A DNA stretch of 43,224 nucleotides from Candidatus Woesearchaeota archaeon. GTDB taxonomy: Archaea; Nanobdellota; Nanobdellia; Woesearchaeales; JAIPIC01. The stretch lies in the NCBI GenBank assembly GCA_021734865.1, contig JAIPIC010000010.1, positions 1 through 43,224 on the forward strand, written 5' to 3'. The stretch's first letter is position 1, and each line of letters begins with the position of its first letter. The notes under the pieces were generated by a model. It had not been told where the DNA came from, did not search any database, and saw only the letters and a program-made list of their open reading frames with translations. Below are positions 37,579 to 43,224 of the stretch, in pieces. Both the position numbers and the translations under genes were made by a program.

Positions 37579-38535
37579 ATGCTGAAAGTTTTTTCTTATG
37601 AGGGTGGGAAAACAATAGAAACTACCCTCTTTAAAATCTCTCAAAAAAAAAATGTTTGGATAGACATTAAAGATCCTTCAGATGCCGACATTCTCAAGAT
37701 ATCTGATATCACATCAGTTCCCAATCATTACATTAATGAATGCTTGGACGAAGATGAACGACCAAGGGTCACAGATTTTGGGAAATATTCTGTGATATTA
37801 TTCCGTGCACCTCAATTGATTCGTAATGAGACCAGGATTTCTACAGTCACATTCATAGTCACCAGTGAAATGCTGATATCTTTGCACAAGGGACGTATAA
37901 ACGGCATAGAGAGACTTCTTGAATCTTCAGACGAGAAAAAAGAGAGGCTGTTTTCAAAAGGTTCTGGATATCTTTTGTTCTTAATAATTGATGAATTCAT
38001 CAAAGATATGCAAAAGAAAATGGAAGAGATCGAGGAAGAAATCACTAAGCTTGAAAGTTCCTTGTTTTCAAAGAAAGTGCATGATACAACTAAAATAGTA
38101 TCACGAGATATATTCAAGATGAAGAAGGCTCTAATCTATTTTAGGAAAACATTTGCCACTAACAGAGATGTTATCGCACAGATAGAAAAGGGTTATGCTA
38201 TCGGAATCAATAAAAAATGCATCCAATATTACAGAGACCACTACAATGACCTGATTGAATTGATTGATATGGAAGGTATTTACAGCAACCTATTGACGGG
38301 AGCTCTTGAAATATATCTCTCATTGATATCCAACAATCTGAATGAGATTATGAAAAGGCTTACAGTCATTACAGCCTTCGTGCTGATTCCTACGCTTATT
38401 ACTGGTATATACGGAATGAACTTCAAGATTATGCCCGAGACAACCTGGGTTTTTGGGTACCCTTTTGCAATAATTTTAATGACTGTATCAGTTTTACTCG
38501 TGTATTTCTTCTTCAAAAAACAAAGATGGTTGTGA
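37579..38535 (+). CDS. corA: CorA-family divalent cation channel
   Basis: The protein has 318 residues, the usual size for the family. An N-terminal alpha/beta cytoplasmic domain (1-130) is followed by long helices (135-255), including the charged K-K-M-E-E-I-E-E-E-I region of the stalk, and two C-terminal membrane helices (about 262-281 and 291-311). The signature G-M-N ends the first helix (G279-M280-N281), followed by a short acidic loop (MPETTWVFG). The tail is basic (K-K-Q-R-W-L). CorA proteins form pentameric Mg2+ (or Co2+/Ni2+) channels in the cytoplasmic membrane. Its place between a small membrane protein and transglutaminase-fold surface proteins is unusual, and the gap to the next gene is 1 nt. 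The exact ion is not readable from sequence. Confidence 0.93.
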   Translation: MLKVFSYEGGKTIETTLFKISQKKNVWIDIKDPSDADILKISDITSVPNHYINECLDEDERPRVTDFGKYSVILFRAPQLIRNETRISTVTFIVTSEMLISLHKGRINGIERLLESSDEKKERLFSKGSGYLLFLIIDEFIKDMQKKMEEIEEEITKLESSLFSKKVHDTTKIVSRDIFKMKKALIYFRKTFATNRDVIAQIEKGYAIGINKKCIQYYRDHYNDLIELIDMEGIYSNLLTGALEIYLSLISNNLNEIMKRLTVITAFVLIPTLITGIYGMNFKIMPETTWVFGYPFAIILMTVSVLLVYFFFKKQRWL

Positions 38536-38536
38536 A

Positions 38537-40987
38537 ATGTCGAAAAATATATTATTGATTACCGTCTGCATTCTCGTAATTATTAATTCAGTTAATTCTC
38601 TTGAAATGACCAATGATTTCAGCACAGTGCAATCATCTGAACAACAACCCGACACATTATCTCTGCAGACAATATATGATAATACATTCATCACATACAT
38701 GGTTAACATCTCTCTTGATATTGAGATTGTTAAGCTGTTGCCAGAATCATCAATGGAATATGTTATGGCTACAATTTCAACAATTCCAACATCCAATTAC
38801 TATCAAGATATTGAGTTAATCTCTTCAAATATAGACCTAACAAACACCATAAACAATGATCAATCAGGCACTTTTAGTCAGGATATTGAGACTGCAGAAC
38901 AAATCAAATATTACGAGGAAAAACCAACAGGTAAAAAAACATTGTACTTATCTTATGTTGTCAATCGGTCAACCACTAATATTCCGATTACAACGACAAT
39001 TGATTACCCTCTTGCAGTATCATCCGAAGAATTCAAGCAATACCTTGAACCAGTAAATGCTAATGATTTTTCAGAACTCAAACAGGACGAGTATTTAAAT
39101 CAATATATTGAACAGGTTAGAGAGTTCGGACTTGACCAGGATAATACTCAAATACAAAATGATGATCCCTCAGATAATCGCCTTATGGATAAAAAAGAAA
39201 GTGATGATAATCAAAAAGACTTACTGACTATTGTTGTTAATACACAGGATCTTATTTTTAGGACATTAGATTATGAAGCAACTCTTAGCTCCACATCAAA
39301 AACTGTTGAGGAAATCCTTGATAACAAATACGGATCCTGCATCGACCATTCAATTTTATTTGTGCATACATTGCGATCTCTTGGAATCCCAGCTCGATTT
39401 GTTTATGGTGTAGTATATGATGTTTCTCAGAAAAGCGCACAAAAACATGTGTGGGCTGAAGTCTTTTTTCCAGGATACGGTTGGTTGCCTTTTGATCCGA
39501 CTACAAATAGCGGCCCAAATCTTGATCTCGCTCACATAAAGCTAAAACATTACTCAAAAGCTACAGAACCTTTAGTCACGTACAGTTTCGTGGGCGATTA
39601 TGTAGAACTGAAAAGATCTAATCCAAATGTGAATGTAATACCATTAAACATAGGACCAAAAGCCGATCCAAAAATTGAATTGAGCGCTTCATTACTCAAT
39701 GAACAAGTGGGTTTTAACTCGTATAATCTTATTCTAAGCAGACTCAAAAACAAACAGGATCAATATTTGGTCACTGATATCTTTATTAGACCTGATAAGG
39801 ATGTCAAGCTTGATAAATCAAAAAGGCAAAAGATGATTCTTAAGCCCAATTCAACTGAAAATATGGTCTGGCTCTTCAAAACATCTGAGGATTCAGCATA
39901 TGCCATTCAGGTATACACTTATGAGGATCAATCAGTGAGTCTTAGACTTCACGCCAGTAATCAATATGCAAACATATCTCCACAGCAAATCCTCGACTCA
40001 AAGAATACATTTGAAAAATATGGTACTCTCTCTCCTCTTGAATCGCTTGGAATCATTATCGAATGCAGCCTCAATGAATCCAGGATTTACAAATATGAAA
40101 ATACAACCATGCATTGCACCATCAACAACTCAGGTAATAAACAGATCCAGGGCCAGTTATGCTTTGATGGATGTAAACAAATTGCACTACAACCCTCTGA
40201 TTTCAGACAGTATGACTTTGATCTAATGGTGCCTTTTGATACACCAGAAGGCATTGAATACATAATGGATGGAACAGTAGCAATAGAAGGGATAACTCAA
40301 CCTCTTAAAGGATTAGTGCACGTTCTGAAAATTCCTGATATTGAAATTAGCATTGAGAATTATCCACTCATGATGTATATCAACTCCTCTGAAAAAGTAA
40401 CATTTTATTTGGATTATCCTGAGGGAAATATGGTCAATAATCTGACTCTTGAGATGAGAAACAATGGCAAAACCTTCTGGGAGTATTCATACGGAGAGCT
40501 GACCAAAAGAATGGAATTTGCAGTCCCTCTCGATGCAAAGCATCTTAATGAAGGAAATAACACAGTAGAACTGATAATAAATTACAATGGAGATAAAGGC
40601 AAACCATATACACGAAAACAAAGCTTTCCAATTCATCTGAAACTTGGTTCCATCCCTGATTACATCATGTACTACCAATCAAATTTAATGCTTGTTTTTG
40701 ATAAATTATTCTATATTGCGATAGGAATAGTGTTCTTTCTTCTGATTTTAGGTTATATATTAAATCCGAATACTGTCGATATCGGACTGAGGCTGCGAAA
40801 ACAAACAGTCCCAAAATTGTTTTTGGATAGGCTAAAACATGATGAAGAACTGATCGAGGGTCTTGAGCGTAAAATTGAACATCTTACAAAGGCAAATGAA
40901 GAAATGGACAGAAAAGAGAAAAACATTGAAAAAAGAGAAAAGATTCTGGAGGAATTTATACTTAAGAATGTTAGATACAAAAATTAA
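38537..40987 (+). CDS. membrane-anchored transglutaminase-fold surface protein 1
   Basis: This 816-residue protein has a signal peptide (1-21), an extracellular N-terminal beta domain, and a transglutaminase-like papain-fold core at about 240-340. The full triad is present: C268 (in YGSCIDHS), H304 (in KHVWAEVFF) and D320 (in PFDPTTN). Beta-sandwich domains follow to about 720. A membrane helix lies at about 727-748. The C-terminus (about 760-816) is a charged cytoplasmic coiled coil. Archaeal members of this superfamily may cross-link, cleave or transamidate proteins, and the sequence does not show which. The start directly follows the CorA stop. The next gene overlaps its end by 20 nt and is a divergent paralogue of the extracellular part. 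Confidence 0.9.
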   Translation: MSKNILLITVCILVIINSVNSLEMTNDFSTVQSSEQQPDTLSLQTIYDNTFITYMVNISLDIEIVKLLPESSMEYVMATISTIPTSNYYQDIELISSNIDLTNTINNDQSGTFSQDIETAEQIKYYEEKPTGKKTLYLSYVVNRSTTNIPITTTIDYPLAVSSEEFKQYLEPVNANDFSELKQDEYLNQYIEQVREFGLDQDNTQIQNDDPSDNRLMDKKESDDNQKDLLTIVVNTQDLIFRTLDYEATLSSTSKTVEEILDNKYGSCIDHSILFVHTLRSLGIPARFVYGVVYDVSQKSAQKHVWAEVFFPGYGWLPFDPTTNSGPNLDLAHIKLKHYSKATEPLVTYSFVGDYVELKRSNPNVNVIPLNIGPKADPKIELSASLLNEQVGFNSYNLILSRLKNKQDQYLVTDIFIRPDKDVKLDKSKRQKMILKPNSTENMVWLFKTSEDSAYAIQVYTYEDQSVSLRLHASNQYANISPQQILDSKNTFEKYGTLSPLESLGIIIECSLNESRIYKYENTTMHCTINNSGNKQIQGQLCFDGCKQIALQPSDFRQYDFDLMVPFDTPEGIEYIMDGTVAIEGITQPLKGLVHVLKIPDIEISIENYPLMMYINSSEKVTFYLDYPEGNMVNNLTLEMRNNGKTFWEYSYGELTKRMEFAVPLDAKHLNEGNNTVELIINYNGDKGKPYTRKQSFPIHLKLGSIPDYIMYYQSNLMLVFDKLFYIAIGIVFFLLILGYILNPNTVDIGLRLRKQTVPKLFLDRLKHDEELIEGLERKIEHLTKANEEMDRKEKNIEKREKILEEFILKNVRYKN

Positions 40988-42956
40988 TACTGCGAAAATA
41001 TCGATATTCATAATACTGATATCGTTATTAATATTTATGTTAATTCCTCTAACATTTTCTTACACCGAAGAAATGCAGTTAAGAGCATTGATTTCAACGC
41101 AAGCGAACATAAATTTCAAAGAGAAGGATTCATATGTTCAAAGTCTGACAGTCAATCTGTCTTATCTTCCGACTGATGATTACAGACAGACAGTGCTGAA
41201 TATCACACCTGCTGAACCAGGAGTCGTTCATGATGGTTATGTTCTCTTCCAATACAAGGACCTTCTGTCAGAGAAACTTACAATAGGTTACGAGACAAAT
41301 ATTATAACAAGATTCATCAGGCCCAGAGTAAGAAATAAGATTGATTTCCCACTTAAATTCATCGATAAGACAACCAGTGCTTATATTCAACCTACTGCCA
41401 ACATAGATTCTGATAACCCTAAAATTGCCAAGCAAGCATCCCAAATCGTCGATGGAGTTGATGATTATTATCAAGCAGTGTATAAATTAGCTGACTGGAC
41501 ACAACAAAACATCAAATACTCTCTGACAACCTTTACAGAAAACGCAACGCAAAAAAGCAGCTGGGTGCTTGAGAACCGTTATGGTGTCTGCGACGAATTA
41601 ACAGCTCTTTTCATAGGGATGTGCAGAAGTTTGAAGATACCGGCACGCTTTATATCAGGAGTCGCATACACTTCACTAATACCACCATCAGGAGGCTGGG
41701 GTCCGCACGGATGGGCAGAGGTTTATTTTCCTGAGATTGGTTGGATTCCATTTGATGTAACATACAACCAAATTGGATATGTAGATGCTACACACATAAA
41801 ATTAAAAGACAATCAAGACTCATCAGAGTCCTCCACAAATTATGGTTGGTCATCATATGAAGTCGATATAATTATAGGCTCTCTAGATTTTTACGTAGAG
41901 AAACTCAGCGAATCTGAAGCATCACCCTCCATTATAAGTATAGACTCTCACTTTGACCAGAAAAAAGTGGCACCAGGGTCTAATAATCTATTAGTAGTAG
42001 AATGGACAAATAACGTTGATTACTATGTGGTAGAACAGTATTATCTTACTGTACCTAATGGAATTGAAGTAGAAGGCAGTAAAAGATTCAATATAATGCT
42101 TGGCCCACATGAGGTAAAAAAAACCTACCATATTATCAAAACAGGTACTAATTTTGACAAAGATTATATCTACACCATACCAGCTGTTATTCCGGTCTCA
42201 CCTATTCAAAATGCAACTGCAAGTTATATTGTTAGTGTGGGTCATGACACATATGACCAAACTTACTTTGAAAATATTATCTCAAATGAAATCAGCTTCG
42301 ACATCGTCGAACAAAAAGGTGTATCACTAGACTGTTGGTCGGATAAACATGAATACATGATAAATGATAGCGGTACACTGTCCTGCAACATATCAAACAA
42401 TGGTCTGTCATATCTTGATGGGATTATTGTCTGCCAGAAAGAATGTCAGGAAATTGAACTAGGGATTACTCAGACAAAAGTGGTTCAATTTCCACTTGAC
42501 ATTTCATCGCAGGGACCACAGTCCGCCATAGTGACTCTAAAAAATGATGAAACACAGACGAATATTTCTGCACAATACTTGGTTTATGAGATTCCTGAAC
42601 TTCAATTCATTGTTTCACAACCTGAAATCTCAGCCGGTATCGACGAGCAGTTCAATATAGAGTTTAACCTTACGCAGACTGACAATTCACCCATATCTGA
42701 TCCTAAAGTTGAATTGGTGTATGATGATCGGAATATCAAAGAATTCCCAATATCTGATTTCAATGGTGTACAGACTTTCGACCTCGTTATGGACACAAGG
42801 AATCTTTTCAAAGAGGAGAATGAAATCTTTCTTACAGCCGTGTATAAAGACATAAACGGAAACCTGTTGACAACAGAGTCAAAAATTGTCATCAGATTTG
42901 ATAATCTGTCACTTATAGACCGCATATTCTTATTTTTTAGAGGATTACACTTCTGA
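40968..42956 (+). CDS. transglutaminase-fold surface protein 2
   Basis: I start this 662-residue protein at the ATG at 40968. That start gives a normal signal or anchor sequence (hydrophobic 11-28, then FSYTEE), whereas an upstream ATG at 40863 would add a highly basic stretch that only mirrors the previous gene in another frame. ggagg lies 15 nt upstream. The core domain (about 170-280) has C208 (YGVCDE), H247 (GPHGWAEVYF) and D263 (PFDVTYN). The rest is beta-sandwich domains. There is no clear C-terminal membrane helix, only a short hydrophobic end (R-I-F-L-F-F-R-G-L-H-F). It overlaps and is coupled to transglutaminase 1, so the pair may work as a heteromer on surface proteins. The enzyme reaction is unknown. 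Confidence 0.88.
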   Translation: MLDTKINTAKISIFIILISLLIFMLIPLTFSYTEEMQLRALISTQANINFKEKDSYVQSLTVNLSYLPTDDYRQTVLNITPAEPGVVHDGYVLFQYKDLLSEKLTIGYETNIITRFIRPRVRNKIDFPLKFIDKTTSAYIQPTANIDSDNPKIAKQASQIVDGVDDYYQAVYKLADWTQQNIKYSLTTFTENATQKSSWVLENRYGVCDELTALFIGMCRSLKIPARFISGVAYTSLIPPSGGWGPHGWAEVYFPEIGWIPFDVTYNQIGYVDATHIKLKDNQDSSESSTNYGWSSYEVDIIIGSLDFYVEKLSESEASPSIISIDSHFDQKKVAPGSNNLLVVEWTNNVDYYVVEQYYLTVPNGIEVEGSKRFNIMLGPHEVKKTYHIIKTGTNFDKDYIYTIPAVIPVSPIQNATASYIVSVGHDTYDQTYFENIISNEISFDIVEQKGVSLDCWSDKHEYMINDSGTLSCNISNNGLSYLDGIIVCQKECQEIELGITQTKVVQFPLDISSQGPQSAIVTLKNDETQTNISAQYLVYEIPELQFIVSQPEISAGIDEQFNIEFNLTQTDNSPISDPKVELVYDDRNIKEFPISDFNGVQTFDLVMDTRNLFKEENEIFLTAVYKDINGNLLTTESKIVIRFDNLSLIDRIFLFFRGLHF

Positions 42957-43017
42957 TGTGCATTGACCCATATTAATAAGGTATTGCATAGACGATAACC
43001 TCTAAAATATGCAGATA

Positions 43018-43023
43018 TTTTTT
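43018..43023 (+). terminator. candidate T-tract terminator of the CorA/transglutaminase operon
   Basis: A run of six T lies about 60 nt after the last stop, within atattttttatt. Archaeal transcription usually ends at such tracts. No strong hairpin precedes it. The palindrome cluster starts right at it. Confidence 0.4.
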
Positions 43024-43210
43024 ATTGAAAATCTCGCTTGCGAGGGTTTCATCGGGATTCAAATACCCCGCACTTTAGTGCGAGTTTTTCAATACAAAGA
43101 AATGCATATGCATTTCTTGTACAAAAAATGTACCATTTTTCCGTACTGATAATTGCGATTATCAGTTCCAAAAACTGCTCACACGAGTCCATACTCGTAT
43201 GTGCAGTTTT
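43023..43210. repeat. cluster of palindromes, possibly a small IS200/IS605-derived element
   Basis: Imperfect terminal inverted repeats tattgaaaatctcgc (43023-43037) and gcgagtttttcaata (43080-43094, 14/15) enclose two hairpins, ctcgc-tt-gcgag and gcact-tt-agtgc. Then come a perfect 22-bp palindrome centred on gcatatgc (43097-43118), a gtaca/tgtac hairpin (43119-43133) overlapping aaaaatg/cattttt (43124-43140), an actgataat/attatcagt hairpin (43145-43166), and an 18-bp imperfect hairpin (16/18 paired) at 43171-43188/43193-43210. The gcactttagtgc core followed by tttttcaa resembles the right-end hairpin at 108-134. No gene is seen on either strand from 42957 to the window end. Confidence 0.7.
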
Positions 43211-43224
43211 CTGTTACCAAAAAT

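Noticed and set aside
40863-40967. Upstream start for the second transglutaminase-fold protein
   Set aside because: It would add 35 highly basic residues that only mirror the preceding gene's coiled coil in another frame. The ATG at 40968 leads straight into a normal signal sequence.

Overview
The window is AT-rich and archaeal in character. It has TATA-type promoters just upstream of starts, ATGA-coupled genes, an archaeal DUF2080-like small protein, and secreted proteins dense in N-x-S/T sequons that carry the juxtamembrane motif C-G-x-x-x-C-D-x-x-E-N-x-x-x-C-P-x-D-C. The overall style (giant modular surface proteins, transglutaminase-domain membrane proteins, the ITGNAI tail motif) suggests a DPANN archaeon of the Woesearchaeota/Pacearchaeota kind. 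No rRNA or universal marker is present, so this placement is an inference.

Layout. (1) 1-134: the 3' end of an IS200/IS605-type element, with a TnpB-like C-terminal tail and a right-end hairpin followed by GAGGTTCA. (2) 131-683: about 3.5 tandem copies of a ~158-bp AT-rich noncoding repeat that begins exactly where the element ends. (3) 684-1343: noncoding, with a promoter region. (4) 1344-31576, + strand: an operon of a tandem helix-turn-helix protein, a 9,165-residue membrane protein, and a 726-residue paralogue of that giant's C-terminal part. (5) 31573-32568, - strand: a cytoplasmic coiled-coil protein. (6) 37093-32766, - strand: a 52-residue AbrB/DUF2080-like protein coupled to a 1,390-residue surface protein. 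(7) 37329-42956, + strand: a small membrane protein, a CorA-type ion channel and two secreted or membrane transglutaminase-fold proteins. (8) 42957-43224: noncoding, packed with palindromes.

The centrepiece is the giant protein. It has an N-terminal membrane segment, about 8,700 extracellular residues (a split beta-propeller, two private repeat families, Ig-like domains, 11 Cys/Asp calcium-type repeats, and a 27-module Ig-like array in three flavours), a Ser/Thr-rich hinge, two Cys knots, a second membrane segment, and a cytoplasmic HerA/FtsK/VirB4-superfamily ATPase with intact Walker A and B motifs. The next gene is the same plan without the arm. I infer a cell-surface machine in which a very long glycosylated arm is coupled through the membrane to a hexameric P-loop motor, probably mixed with the short paralogue. 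The nearby coiled-coil protein, the toroid-bearing surface protein and the transglutaminase-fold proteins are candidate accessory or processing factors. Both large surface genes are preceded by, and overlap by 4 nt with, a small DNA-binding protein, which suggests dedicated regulators. The function (host attachment, DNA or protein transfer, cell-cell contact) cannot be read from the sequence.
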